Origin: Hyphomicrobiales bacterium | GTDB lineage: Bacteria > Pseudomonadota > Alphaproteobacteria > Rhizobiales > Rhizobiaceae | Assembly (NCBI GenBank): GCA_900469445.1 | Contig: UBXM01000001.1 | Coordinates: forward strand, 369,360-427,720 | Reading direction: 5' to 3' | DNA length: 58,361 bases | Shown: one piece after another, positions 24,654 to 33,467 of the stretch | How the letters are laid out: each line of letters starts with the position of its first letter | Numbering within the stretch: position 1 is the stretch's first letter | The notes under the pieces: generated by a model | Seen by the model: only the letters and a program-made list of their open reading frames with translations | Databases searched by the model: none | What the model was told of the DNA's origin: nothing | Translations under genes and position numbers: made by a program

Positions 24654-25044
24654 CACTTCTTTCCTTCATCGTCTGGAGCGCACGTTCAAGGCTCGATTTG
24701 GAGCCGTTGCGCAGCGGAACGAAGGCGACGCCGAACTTCTTGCAGCCGGTCTTCACCCTCAGACACGCATCGTGGCTGATACAGTCGATCGGGCAGAAGA
24801 CGCAGTCGACGGAGGGCAGAACGGTATCGATGCGGGAAACAGCCTCGCGAAGACCGCCATCGTGGTGGATCAGTTCGGCGCCGTGGCGGGTTGCGATCGC
24901 GCGCAGGGGGGCAACCTGACAGTCGCGCCCGCCGACATAGAGAAAGCTGCGGACATCGATCGCATCGCGATCCGGTTTTGCCTGCTGGGTCGCAGCCGCT
25001 GCCTCGTTCGCGCCGCCGTTCTTCCGTTTCTGCTTCTTCGCCAT
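24634..25044 (-). CDS. DUF2325 protein
   Basis: A 136-residue protein. After a basic, alanine-rich N-terminal 30 residues comes the DUF2325 core: SFLYVGGRDCQVAPLRAIATRHGAELI, the HHDGG motif, DCVFCPIDCISHDACLRVK and FVPLRNGSKSSLERAL. The fold recalls a Rossmann-like binding protein; the several cysteines and the histidines suggest metal binding. Function unknown. Confidence 0.82.
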   Translation of the reverse strand: MAKKQKRKNGGANEAAAATQQAKPDRDAIDVRSFLYVGGRDCQVAPLRAIATRHGAELIHHDGGLREAVSRIDTVLPSVDCVFCPIDCISHDACLRVKTGCKKFGVAFVPLRNGSKSSLERALQTMKERSDERRAS

Positions 25045-25205
25045 CACGCCTCGCCTGATCGATTCTCATCTCGGGAACCTTCGGTGAGCGGCACCTTAGA
25101 TAAGTTGACTATCAGAGTAAAGATTAAACGTGAGGATAATACTCATATTAATTTCGAAGGCAGGATGACAATTGGAAGCAGCACCATTGGCCGGCCTTCA
25201 ACGTT

Positions 25206-25529
25206 TTATATACGGCTCTCGACGGATGTCATGCGGATGCCGACGAAATTGTCCCGGTCGTCGGACACGATCTCGCCGTAACCGATCGTCTTGCCGTTGA
25301 CCTGGATTTCGACCGGTTCACCGAAGCGCTGGTCCAGCCTGAACCACGATCCCTGCTTTGTCGCCGCGAGCTGAGCGACGGAAATCTTCGCCCTGCCGAT
25401 CACGACCTGGACTTCGACGGGGATATCACCCAGGCGCGCACGCGGCTGTGGCGGTTGCGCAAGGTTTTCCTCGGGCATCGGAAACTCGGGCAATGCGGCA
25501 GACGGCTTGCCGGCAACGTCGTCGATCAT
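25206..25529 (-). CDS. Orphan FliN/SpoA-type C-ring-like protein
   Basis: A 107-residue protein whose last 75 residues form a SpoA/FliN domain (LGDIPVEVQVVIGRAKISVAQL, then GEPVEIQVNGKTIGYGEIV and FVGIRMTSV). Such domains build the switch complex of flagella or the sorting platform of type III secretion. No other flagellar gene is near, so it is an orphan paralogue. The ATG at 25529 is chosen since the frame upstream is not protein-like. Confidence 0.8.
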   Translation of the reverse strand: MIDDVAGKPSAALPEFPMPEENLAQPPQPRARLGDIPVEVQVVIGRAKISVAQLAATKQGSWFRLDQRFGEPVEIQVNGKTIGYGEIVSDDRDNFVGIRMTSVESRI

Positions 25530-25686
25530 AATGGTCACCTTCTGAAATGTATTTGGGGCGCGACTCACTCAAAAATAAACGCTGCGACACCCAGCTTCGC
25601 CCCGCACCGGCGACGACCCTTAACAAGCCGTTAACATCCACAGTTGACGGATCATAAAGATGCAGATCCGACAGAGGATCGCAAAA

Positions 25687-26115
25687 TCAGCCGTTATGCC
25701 CGCTTCGCGCCGTACGGGTCCGCACGACGGTCGAGGCCCGCATCCGCTTCAGCGACGTCAGCGGCAACCCGCCCTTGGCCAGGGCATTGATGAAGAACGT
25801 ATCCTCCGGCCGGGAAAATGTGACGACCATCTTGTCCTTCATCACATTCCGCTTGGCGCAGGTGAAGACCAAGTCGTTATTGCCGAGGCTGAGATAGAAG
25901 TGGTCGGGCAGAAACTCCACGGCGCCGGCCTGAACGAGAGCACCTGTCTCGCAGATACCGACAATCCGCACCTGCAGGCTGGAAAAGGATTTTACTCCGC
26001 CATTCGGATAGACCGCAAGCGCCGCTAGGTTGGTCTTGCGATAGCGAACCTTCGGGTTGTCGTTCGCCCCATAGAACTGCGCAAGGTAATGGCGAGGCTT
26101 GCTGCTTTCCAACAT
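25687..26115 (-). CDS. PilZ-like domain protein
   Basis: A 142-residue protein. The body (VRIVGICETGALVQAGAVEFLPDHFYLSLG ... CAKRNVMKDKMVVTFS) follows the PilZ layout, in which a beta-barrel binds cyclic-di-GMP, but the canonical RxxxR of the c-di-GMP switch is not clear, so ligand binding is doubtful. The ATG at 26115 is preferred to upstream codons. Proximity to the FliN-like gene fits motility or attachment control, which is inference. Confidence 0.5.
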   Translation of the reverse strand: MLESSKPRHYLAQFYGANDNPKVRYRKTNLAALAVYPNGGVKSFSSLQVRIVGICETGALVQAGAVEFLPDHFYLSLGNNDLVFTCAKRNVMKDKMVVTFSRPEDTFFINALAKGGLPLTSLKRMRASTVVRTRTARSGHNG

Positions 26116-26503
26116 ACGGCGATCCGGAATGGTTAAAACAATCCTAACAATGTACCGTAGCGGGAAACCCCGTTCAATTATCAGATTTAGGGGTAAATTC
26201 AGTAACTTGGCATATACCCACGAGACGGAGTCGTCACCGCGGGACATCATGGCGTCAAGATGAGGTTGGGGCAGAGCTTGCGATCAGACGGCGCTGGATA
26301 AGATCTCGGCCAGAAACAAGCGGGCCGAAGAGGCCTGACCGGATGAAGCCAGGTCCGAAAAGCGGTGTGGGGGCATACCAACCGCCCCTCGCCGCGCTTT
26401 TTGCCGAAAATCAGATGACCGCAGCCTTGCGGACAGGGCAACCGTTAAAGCTGCGACCCCCACCTTTTACGAGGGTCGCAGGATATCAGGCGCTCAACGC
26501 GCG
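26116..26503. other. Intergenic region with hairpin
   Basis: No convincing gene in these 390 bases. An inverted repeat CTGCGACCC / GGGTCGCAG (26451-26481) lies 23 bases past the end of the AcuI-like gene and may act as a weak terminator for it. Confidence 0.4.
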
Positions 26504-27499
26504 TCAGGCCGTCACGTCGATGACGACACGGCCTCTGATCTTTCCGTCGACGATTGCCTGGGCCAGTTCCGGCAGTTTCGTCATCGGCTCGACAGTGGTG
26601 ATCGCATCCAGCTTGGTCTTGTCCATGTCACGCGCCAGCCTGCTCCATGCTGCAAGCCGCTGTTCCTTTGGCGCCATTACCGAATCCACCCCGATCAGCG
26701 TGACGCTGCGCAGGATATGCGGCAGCACGGTTGCCGGAAGGTCTGCACCGCCCGCAAGACCACATGCAGCAATCGCACCGCCCCTTGCCGTCTGCGCAAG
26801 TGCATTGGCAAGCGTTGTGGAACCGACGCTGTCGACGCCGCCCGTCCAGCGCTCCTTCTGCAGCGGCCCGCCCTTCGCTTGCAGCTCCGCCCTGTCGACG
26901 AAATTCGTCGCGCCGAGAGATCTGAGATAATCATGGGTCTCCGGCCGCCCGGTTGAGGCCGTGACATTGTAGCCCCGGGCGGAAAGCAACGCGACCGCCA
27001 CCGAACCCACGCCACCGGCAGCCCCCGTCACCAGCACCTCGCCTTCGCCCGGCTTGATCGCACCCCATTTTTCCAGAGCCTCGACGCAAAGCGCGGACGT
27101 GTAGCCGGCCGTGCCGATCGCCATTGCCTGCTGCAGCGAAAACGCTTCCGGCAACGGGATCAGCCATTCGGCCTTCACCCGCTGATACCGCCCATATGCA
27201 CCCGGTTCGGTTTCAGAAAGGCCCCAGCCGTTGAGGATCACCTTGTCGCCGGGCTTCCACTCCGCAGACCGCGACTCGATCACCGTTCCGGAAATATCGA
27301 TGCCGGCGATAAGCGGCGTACGGCGTGCGATGCGCCCTTTGCCCGTGATGGCCAGCCCGTCCTTGTAGTTCAGCGTCGAATACGCGATCTCGACAAGGAC
27401 ATCGTTGTCGGGCAGCTCATTGACGGAAACCTCCCTGAAGGCTGCGGCCGGCTTGCCGTCGACCGTATCGATGACCATCGCCCTGAACGTTTCAACCAT
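26504..27499 (-). CDS. acuI: Acrylyl-CoA reductase (AcuI/YhdH-like oxidoreductase)
   Basis: A 331-residue NADPH-dependent enzyme of the medium-chain reductase family. It begins FRAMVIDTVDGKPAAAF, has LNYKDGLAITGKGRI in the catalytic domain and a Rossmann motif TGAAGGVGSVAVALL. It lacks the zinc-binding cysteines of alcohol dehydrogenases, as expected for the AcuI/YhdH group, whose members reduce acrylyl-CoA to propionyl-CoA and so detoxify acrylate. Monocistronic. The exact substrate in this host is not tested. Confidence 0.85.
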   Translation of the reverse strand: MVETFRAMVIDTVDGKPAAAFREVSVNELPDNDVLVEIAYSTLNYKDGLAITGKGRIARRTPLIAGIDISGTVIESRSAEWKPGDKVILNGWGLSETEPGAYGRYQRVKAEWLIPLPEAFSLQQAMAIGTAGYTSALCVEALEKWGAIKPGEGEVLVTGAAGGVGSVAVALLSARGYNVTASTGRPETHDYLRSLGATNFVDRAELQAKGGPLQKERWTGGVDSVGSTTLANALAQTARGGAIAACGLAGGADLPATVLPHILRSVTLIGVDSVMAPKEQRLAAWSRLARDMDKTKLDAITTVEPMTKLPELAQAIVDGKIRGRVVIDVTA

Positions 27500-27756
27500 T
27501 TCGTCACTCCAATTGCTTTTCTCTACGGCTCCGTATCTAGAACCGAAGCGAATTCCGCCTATTGATGCATGTCACGAAAGCCGCAGCCACGCATGCCTCA
27601 GAAAAGGTGATCAGACCAAGGCATGCTAGCCGTTTGGAGTGCGGTCGGCCATACGGATGAGCGTCGCCCTCCCGATTCCGAATTTCTGCAAGCTCTGGCC
27701 GGACGCGGAATGACATCCTGTCTTCCGCATCCGGTCCTCAAGCGTGTTCCTGCCGC

Positions 27757-28218
27757 CTACAATCCGAGGTCAGAAAGGCTCGGATGATCATCCGGACGGC
27801 GGCCTAGGGGCCAATGGAATTTCCGTTCGGCTTGCCTGATCGGCAGATCGTTGATGCATGCAAACCGTCTTTGCATCAAACCGTCGGCATCGAACTCCCA
27901 GTTCTCGTTGCCATAGGATCTGAACCAGTTTCCGCTGTCGTCATGCCACTCGTAAGCGAAACGGACAGCAAGTCGATTATCGGCAAAGGCCCATAATTCC
28001 TTGATCAGGCGGTAATCGAGCTCCTTGGCCCATTTGCGGGTCAGAAACTCGACGATCTCCTCCCGTCCCGAAACGAATTCGGCGCGGTTTCGCCATTTGC
28101 TGTCGGGAGTGTAGACGAGCGAAACGCGGGCGGGATCTCTCGAATTCCAGCCATCTTCGGCCATGCGCACCTTCTGCGATGCGGTTTCGTGCGTGAATGG
28201 GGGTACCAAGGCGGTCAT
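27757..28218 (-). CDS. NTF2-like protein, DUF1348
   Basis: A 153-residue NTF2-fold protein of the DUF1348 family: the segment [27 protein letters not shown] and the [22 protein letters not shown] strand pair are typical, as is [20 protein letters not shown] at the end. Related proteins are ketosteroid-isomerase-like; its substrate is unknown. It is divergent from preT. Confidence 0.85.
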   Translation of the reverse strand: MTALVPPFTHETASQKVRMAEDGWNSRDPARVSLVYTPDSKWRNRAEFVSGREEIVEFLTRKWAKELDYRLIKELWAFADNRLAVRFAYEWHDDSGNWFRSYGNENWEFDADGLMQRRFACINDLPIRQAERKFHWPLGRRPDDHPSLSDLGL

Positions 28219-28396
28219 GATAAAGCTCCTCTGTCTCTACTTGTACCGATCGGCACGATCCACTCACTCGGATAGAAATTGAATGCGGCATTCTGCCCTG
28301 AGGCATTGAACGGCGATCCGAATACGCCCCGCAGCGCGGCGATCGGACATGCGAAATGCAAGGCAGGATGGCTCCGTATCGCACCGGGCACCCCGG

Positions 28397-28420
28397 AAAT
28401 TTTACCGTTTGATAAAATTT
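28397..28420. promoter_or_regulatory. Palindromic operator candidate before preT
   Basis: AAATTTTA and TAAAATTT form a perfect 8-bp inverted repeat around an 8-base centre. The inner bases TTTACCG-TT-TGATAAA resemble the RutR consensus TTGACCA-NN-TGGTCAA at about 9 of 14 positions. It lies about 60 bases upstream of the preT start, in a promoter position. Confidence 0.4.
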
Positions 28421-28478
28421 TAAGCCATGTTACGCTCTGCCCAATAGTTGTCCATAACCATATAATGAGGGAACTCGG

Positions 28479-29840
28479 ATGGAACGACTGGGAAGCGGGA
28501 TCGAGGCCGGCAGGCTCTCGGCCAAGGAATACGCATCGAATTTTTCCGACCTTCACCCGCGCCTCGACAGACATGAGGCGCTGGTTGCATCAGACCGCTG
28601 TTATTTCTGTTATGACGCGCCGTGTATGACGGCCTGTCCCACCGCCATCGATATCCCGATGTTCATCCGGCAGATATCGACTGGCAACCCGCTCGGATCG
28701 GCAAAAACCATCTTCGACCAGAACATTCTGGGCGGCATGTGCGCCCGCGTCTGTCCCACCGAAACGCTGTGCGAGGAGGCCTGTGTCCGCAACACGGCCG
28801 AGGATCGCCCCGTCGAGATCGGCAGGCTGCAGCGTTATGCGACCGACATCGCCATGGAAACCGGCCGGCAGTTCTTCGAGCGGAAGGCGCCGAGCGGCAA
28901 GAAGATCGCCGTTGTCGGCGCAGGCCCCGCAGGCCTTGCCGCCGCGCACCGTCTGGCGGTCAACGGCCACGACGTGACCATTCTCGAAGCCCGCGAAAAA
29001 TCCGGCGGCCTCAACGAATACGGCATCGCCACCTACAAGGCGGTCGATGATTTCGCGAGCCGCGAGGTCGATTATGTCACCGCCATCGGCGGCATCACCA
29101 TCGAACACGGCAAGGCGCTCGGCCGCGATTTTTCGCTCTCCGACCTGACCGCCCAATATGATGCCGTTTTCCTCGGCATGGGCCTTTCCGGCGTCAACGG
29201 CCTCGGCAGCGACGGCGAAAATCTCGCTGGCGTCGAAGATGCGATAGATTTCATCGCCAAGCTCCGTCAGGCAAAGGACAAGGCGACGATCCCGGTCGGC
29301 CGCCGTATCGTCGTCATCGGCGGCGGCATGACCGCCATCGACGTGGCGATCCAGGCAAAGCTGCTCGGCGCCGAGGAAGTCACGATCTGTTATCGCCGCG
29401 GCAAGCAAAACATGAACGCCTCGGAATACGAGCAGGATCTCGCGGCCTCGAAAGGCGTCATCATCCGCCACTGGCTGGCCCCGAAATCGATCATCGGCAA
29501 GGAAGGAAAGGTCGCCGGCATCGAGGTGGAATATACCGCGATGAAGGACGGAAAACTTACCGGCACCGGCGAAACCGGCATCATTGCCGCCGACCAGATC
29601 TTCAAGGCGATCGGCCAGACCTTTGCCGCCTCCGGCCTCGGAGCCCTGCAGTTCGACAAAGGCAAGATTTTGGTCGATGCAGACGGCCACACCTCAATGG
29701 AAAACGTCTGGGCGGGCGGCGACTGTATCGGCCGCGGCGAAGACCTGACCGTCTCGGCCGTAGCGCAAGGACGTGACGCCGCCGAAAGCATCAACCGCAT
29801 GCTCGCCGCTGGTGCTCAGCCAGCCAGTGCAGTGGCCTGA
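28479..29840 (+). CDS. preT: Dihydropyrimidine dehydrogenase, small subunit PreT
   Basis: A 453-residue flavoprotein that passes electrons from NAD(P)H to PreA for reduction of uracil and thymine, the first step of reductive pyrimidine degradation. N-terminal cysteines (CYFCYDAPCMTACPT and GGMCARVCPTETLCEEACVR) bind iron-sulfur clusters. FAD is held by VVGAGPAGLAAAH, the NAD(P) site is VIGGGMTAIDVAIQ, and AGGDCIGRGEDL closes the flavin fold. It is followed by preA after 15 bases with AGGGGAG as ribosome binding site. The probable RutR-like palindrome is upstream. Confidence 0.95.
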   Translation: MERLGSGIEAGRLSAKEYASNFSDLHPRLDRHEALVASDRCYFCYDAPCMTACPTAIDIPMFIRQISTGNPLGSAKTIFDQNILGGMCARVCPTETLCEEACVRNTAEDRPVEIGRLQRYATDIAMETGRQFFERKAPSGKKIAVVGAGPAGLAAAHRLAVNGHDVTILEAREKSGGLNEYGIATYKAVDDFASREVDYVTAIGGITIEHGKALGRDFSLSDLTAQYDAVFLGMGLSGVNGLGSDGENLAGVEDAIDFIAKLRQAKDKATIPVGRRIVVIGGGMTAIDVAIQAKLLGAEEVTICYRRGKQNMNASEYEQDLAASKGVIIRHWLAPKSIIGKEGKVAGIEVEYTAMKDGKLTGTGETGIIAADQIFKAIGQTFAASGLGALQFDKGKILVDADGHTSMENVWAGGDCIGRGEDLTVSAVAQGRDAAESINRMLAAGAQPASAVA

Positions 29841-29855
29841 GGGGAGATCTGAACC

Positions 29856-31169
29856 ATGGCTGATATCCGCAACAATTTCGTCGGCATCAAATCCCCCAAC
29901 CCTTTCTGGCTCGCCTCGGCCCCGCCCACAGACAAGGCCTATAATGTCGAGCGCGCCTTCAAGGCCGGCTGGGGCGGCGTCGTCTGGAAAACGCTCGGCG
30001 AACAGGGACCGCCGGTCGTCAATGTCAACGGCCCGCGCTACGGCGCGATCTGGGGCGCCGACCGCAGGCTTCTGGGCTTGAACAATATCGAGCTGATCAC
30101 CGACCGCGACCTCTACACCAATCTCGTCGAGATGAAGCAGGTGAAGAAGAACTGGCCGGATAGGGCCATCGTCGCCTCGATCATGGTCCCCTGCGAGGAG
30201 GAAGCCTGGAAGGCGATCCTGCCTTTGGTGGAAGAAACCGAAGTCGACGGTATCGAACTGAACTTCGGCTGTCCGCACGGCATGTCGGAGCGCGGCATGG
30301 GTTCCGCCGTCGGTCAGGTGCCGGAATATATCGAAATGGTCGTCCGCTGGTGCAAGCAATATACCCGCATGCCGGTCATCACCAAGCTGACGCCCAACAT
30401 CACCGATATTCGGCACCCCGCCCGTGCCGCCAAACGCGGCGGCACCGATGCCGTGTCGCTGATCAACACGATCTCCTCGATCGTCTCCGTCGATCTCGAC
30501 AGTTTTTCGCCCAACCCGTCGATCAACGGCAAGGGATCGCATGGCGGTTATTGCGGCCCGGCGGTCAAGCCGATCGCGCTCAACATGGTGGCCGAGATCG
30601 CCCGCGATCCGGAAACCTACGGCCTGCCGATCTCCGGCATCGGCGGTGTAACGACCTGGCGTGATGCCGCCGAATTCCTGGCGCTCGGCGCCGGCAATGT
30701 ACAGGTCTGCACCGCAGCCATGACCTACGGCTTCAAGATCGTCGAGGAAATGATCACCGGCCTCTCCGCCTGGATGGACACGAAAGGCCACCGGACGCTG
30801 GACGACATCACCGGCCGCGCGGTGCAGAATGTCACCGACTGGCAGTATCTCAACCTCAACTATATCGCCAAGGCGCATATCGATCAGGATGCCTGCATCA
30901 AATGCGGCCGCTGTCACATCGCCTGCGAGGACACGTCGCATCAGGCGATCACGGCGATGGTCGATGGCGTCCGACATTTCGAGGTGAAGGAAGAGGATTG
31001 CGTCGGCTGCAATCTCTGCGTCAACGTCTGTCCGGTGGAAAACTGCATCACCATGGATGCCCTGCCCGCCGGCACCCTCGACAAACGCACCGGCCGCCCG
31101 GTCGATCCCAACTACGCCAACTGGACAAGCCATCCCAACAACCCAATGGCACGCCAGGCGGCGGAGTAG
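29856..31169 (+). CDS. preA: Dihydropyrimidine dehydrogenase, catalytic subunit PreA
   Basis: A 437-residue enzyme subunit that reduces uracil and thymine to the dihydro forms. The N-terminal two thirds form an FMN barrel of the dihydroorotate dehydrogenase type (NPFWLASAPPTDKAYN, ELNFGCPHGMSERGMG, the GGTDAVSLINT and ISGIGGVTTW segments). The C-terminus carries two 4Fe-4S clusters (CIKCGRCHIAC and CVGCNLCVNVCPVENC). Together with PreT it is a complete heteromeric enzyme; the hydrolytic steps are encoded at 41360-44399. Confidence 0.95.
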   Translation: MADIRNNFVGIKSPNPFWLASAPPTDKAYNVERAFKAGWGGVVWKTLGEQGPPVVNVNGPRYGAIWGADRRLLGLNNIELITDRDLYTNLVEMKQVKKNWPDRAIVASIMVPCEEEAWKAILPLVEETEVDGIELNFGCPHGMSERGMGSAVGQVPEYIEMVVRWCKQYTRMPVITKLTPNITDIRHPARAAKRGGTDAVSLINTISSIVSVDLDSFSPNPSINGKGSHGGYCGPAVKPIALNMVAEIARDPETYGLPISGIGGVTTWRDAAEFLALGAGNVQVCTAAMTYGFKIVEEMITGLSAWMDTKGHRTLDDITGRAVQNVTDWQYLNLNYIAKAHIDQDACIKCGRCHIACEDTSHQAITAMVDGVRHFEVKEEDCVGCNLCVNVCPVENCITMDALPAGTLDKRTGRPVDPNYANWTSHPNNPMARQAAE

Positions 31170-31188
31170 AACGCCGAAAGTGCGCAAC

Positions 31189-31221
31189 CGCATCTCGCGA
31201 ACCAGGATTTCGCGAGATGCG
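31189..31221 (+). terminator. Terminator after preTA
   Basis: A 13-bp stem, CGCATCTCGCGAA against TTCGCGAGATGCG, with TTTT after it, 20 bases beyond the preA stop. Confidence 0.85.
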
Positions 31222-31262
31222 TTTTCATGGTTTCATCTCCCCATCGGCTTTAGGAGACCCCC

Positions 31263-31577
31263 ATGGCGGACACATTTGGCATTCGAATGAAGAGCCCCGC
31301 GCATCCCGGGGATTTCCTCAAGCATGAAGTGCTTGCGGAATTGGGCTTGAGTGTAACCGAAGCCGCAAAGGCGCTCGGGGTGACGCGACCGGCGCTTTCC
31401 GCTCTTCTCAACGAACGGTCGTCTCTTTCCTCCGAAATGGCGTTACGCTTCGAAAAGGCATTCGGCCTTTCGATGGATACGCTCATGCGGATGCAGAACA
31501 GCTTCGATATCGCTCAGGCACGCCGCCGTGAACAGGAAATCAACGTACTTCCCTACCGCAACGGCTCGCATCCGTAA
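31263..31577 (+). CDS. HigA-type antitoxin-like regulator, orphan
   Basis: A 104-residue helix-turn-helix protein of the addiction-module antidote (HigA/VapI) type: HPGDFLKHEVLAELGLSVTEAAKALGVTRPALSALLNERSSLSSEMALRFEKAFGLSMDTLMRMQ is the full family core. No HigB toxin gene adjoins it; upstream lies the preA terminator. Without a toxin it may act as a plain transcription repressor. GGAGACCCCC precedes the ATG. Confidence 0.85.
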   Translation: MADTFGIRMKSPAHPGDFLKHEVLAELGLSVTEAAKALGVTRPALSALLNERSSLSSEMALRFEKAFGLSMDTLMRMQNSFDIAQARRREQEINVLPYRNGSHP

Positions 31578-32580
31578 GTTTGCCTGCGAACATCTTCCTG
31601 TAAGCAGCCGGGCTTGTCCCCAGCCGCTTGCGAAAATGATGGCGCAAGGTCGCCTGCGTGCCGAAACCGCAGGCGACTGCGATATCGTCGAGCGAAACCG
31701 AAACCTGCTTCTCCAGCAGATCACGTGACAGCCTCAGCCGTTCCTTAACCAGCCATTCTCCGACACTGTCACCGGTCGCAGCCTCGAAACGGCGCTGGAA
31801 GGTGCGCATACTCATACCCGCCCGGTCCGCCAGCATGCGGATGGGCTGCTCTTTAGACAGCCGCTCGCGCATCCACTCGATCAGCGGGCCGAGCCGCAAT
31901 CCTTCTCTTTCGTCCGGCACGGGTGCGGCGATGAACTGCGCCTGCCCGCCTTCGCGATGCGGCGGCACCACCAGCCGGCGGGCGACGCTATTGGCCGCCT
32001 CGACGCCAAAGTCGCCGCGCACCACATGCAGGCAAAGGTCGATGCCCGCGGCACTGCCCGCAGCCGTCAGCGTCCTGCCCTCATCCATGTAGAGCACATC
32101 GGCATCGAAGGCAGTGCCGGGAAAACGCTCGGCAATCAATTCCACATAACGCCAATGCGTCGTGGCTCGACGCCCGTTGAGAAGACCGGCCGCAGCCAGA
32201 ACCGCAACACCGGAACAGAGCGACATCACCCGGACGCCACGCAGATGCGCCTGCTGCAGCGCCGCGATCAATGCCTTCGGCACCGGCTCCTGGATCCCGC
32301 GCCAGCCAGGCACGACGATAAGATCGGCTTCCTCCAGAACCTCCAGCCCGCGATCGACGGAAACGGTAAGCCCACCGGCCGCCCGCAGCGGTCCCGGCTC
32401 GATGCCTGCGACGGAGAACCGATACCAGCCCTCCCCCATTTCCGGACGGGCAAGGCCGAAGACCTCATAGGCGATCCCGAATTCGAAGGTGCAAAGCCCG
32501 TCATAGGCGAGCACGACGACATGCGGTCCGCAAGTTTGATGCGCAGATGAGTTTGGCATGATCTTTACGCAGTTAGGCAT
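31540..32580 (-). CDS. GlxA-family AraC-type regulator
   Basis: A 346-residue regulator with an N-terminal DJ-1/PfpI-like domain (VVVLAYDGLCTFEFGIAYEVFGLA, the CSGVAVLAAAGLL nucleophile-elbow region) and a C-terminal AraC double helix-turn-helix (LADRAGMSMRTFQRRFEAATGDSVGEWLVKERL, then IAVACGFGTQATLRHHFRKRLGTSPAAYRK). Such proteins sense small metabolites, often quaternary amines or choline-like compounds. Its end overlaps the HigA gene by 38 bases. The start could also be ATG 32559. It is divergent from the rhodanese gene at 32652. Confidence 0.9.
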   Translation of the reverse strand: MPNCVKIMPNSSAHQTCGPHVVVLAYDGLCTFEFGIAYEVFGLARPEMGEGWYRFSVAGIEPGPLRAAGGLTVSVDRGLEVLEEADLIVVPGWRGIQEPVPKALIAALQQAHLRGVRVMSLCSGVAVLAAAGLLNGRRATTHWRYVELIAERFPGTAFDADVLYMDEGRTLTAAGSAAGIDLCLHVVRGDFGVEAANSVARRLVVPPHREGGQAQFIAAPVPDEREGLRLGPLIEWMRERLSKEQPIRMLADRAGMSMRTFQRRFEAATGDSVGEWLVKERLRLSRDLLEKQVSVSLDDIAVACGFGTQATLRHHFRKRLGTSPAAYRKMFAGKLTDASRCGREVR

Positions 32581-32651
32581 AACGGCCAATTTCGCCCATC
32601 CTTAACATCGGCGAGGATCGTCAGCAACGCCCACACAAGAAAGGATCGCTT

Positions 32652-33056
32652 ATGCCAAGCCCCGTCTCCGAATTTCCTGCCGCCGCCCCGCAGGACACAG
32701 CCGAGCATTTTGCCCGCAAGCTCGCCTTTGAGGCGGACTGCTGGGACGTGCACGCCTCATTCGCCTCAGGCAAGCTGGATTTCGTCTTGCTCGATGTTCG
32801 CTCCCCGACGCTGTTTGCCCAATCTCATATCCCGGGCGCACTCAACCTGCCGCATGGCAAGATGACCGCGCATCGCATGTCCGAATGGCCTGCCGATACT
32901 CTGTTTGTCGTCTATTGCGCCGGCCCCCATTGCAACGGCGCCGACAAGGCAGCCCTTCGCCTCTCCCGTCTCGGTCTTTTCGTCAAGGTGATGATCGGCG
33001 GCATGACGGGCTGGGCAGATGAAGGCTTCGCCTATGAGGCCGCAGCAGCAGCCTGA
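32652..33056 (+). CDS. Rhodanese-domain protein
   Basis: A 134-residue single-domain sulfurtransferase. It has LLDVRSPTLFAQSHIPGALNLPHGKM (the CH2A-type motif), the active-site loop VVYCAGPHCNGADKAAL with the persulfide cysteine, and GGMTGWADEG at the end. It probably moves sulfane sulfur. Divergent from the GlxA-type regulator, which may control it. Confidence 0.9.
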   Translation: MPSPVSEFPAAAPQDTAEHFARKLAFEADCWDVHASFASGKLDFVLLDVRSPTLFAQSHIPGALNLPHGKMTAHRMSEWPADTLFVVYCAGPHCNGADKAALRLSRLGLFVKVMIGGMTGWADEGFAYEAAAAA

Positions 33057-33086
33057 GCACGTGAGTTGATGCCTTGAGCAAGCAGC

Positions 33087-33120
33087 AACCGGTCGCCAAA
33101 CCACCCGGAGGCGACCGGTT
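33087..33120 (+). terminator. Terminator after the rhodanese gene
   Basis: An 11-bp stem, AACCGGTCGCC against GGCGACCGGTT, 30 bases after the stop codon; the T-run is short. Confidence 0.65.
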
Positions 33121-33467
33121 TCTGATCAATCATCAGGATTTTTGGCAAAAAACCGCGACCCAAACAAAAAAATCAACCTTATGCTGCAATGCAGCAATAA
33201 GTTCAGTTTACTTCACCCGCCTAAGGCGAAGTGCCGGGTAAACAACGAATTTTAGCCTCGACTCCTACGAGCAATTGCTCGAAACAATAACTATTGCTCA
33301 AATAACCATCAGCAAACCGGGGCGACGAGGCCAGCATAACCGCTGCCGGTCTGCACATTTTAACCTGCAATTAGTCTAGCCATGACAATAATTTAGCGCG
33401 GCATCCTGACGCGTCTCGCGAGACGCTCTGCGAGCTGATGTGTTGGGCAAACTAAGTGGTGTGCATT
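33121..33467. promoter_or_regulatory. Upstream region of the chemoreceptor gene
   Basis: No gene is present. The stretch 33140-33320 is AT-rich, with repeated ATTGCTC words (33276-33300), and probably contains the receptor promoter. Confidence 0.4.

Noticed and set aside
26247..26441. 64-codon minus-strand frame after the AcuI-like gene
   Set aside because: Cys/Pro/Arg-rich chance frame without start signal.
28590..29690. 366-codon minus-strand frame over preT
   Set aside because: Antisense shadow in high-GC DNA; the plus-strand protein has all cofactor motifs.
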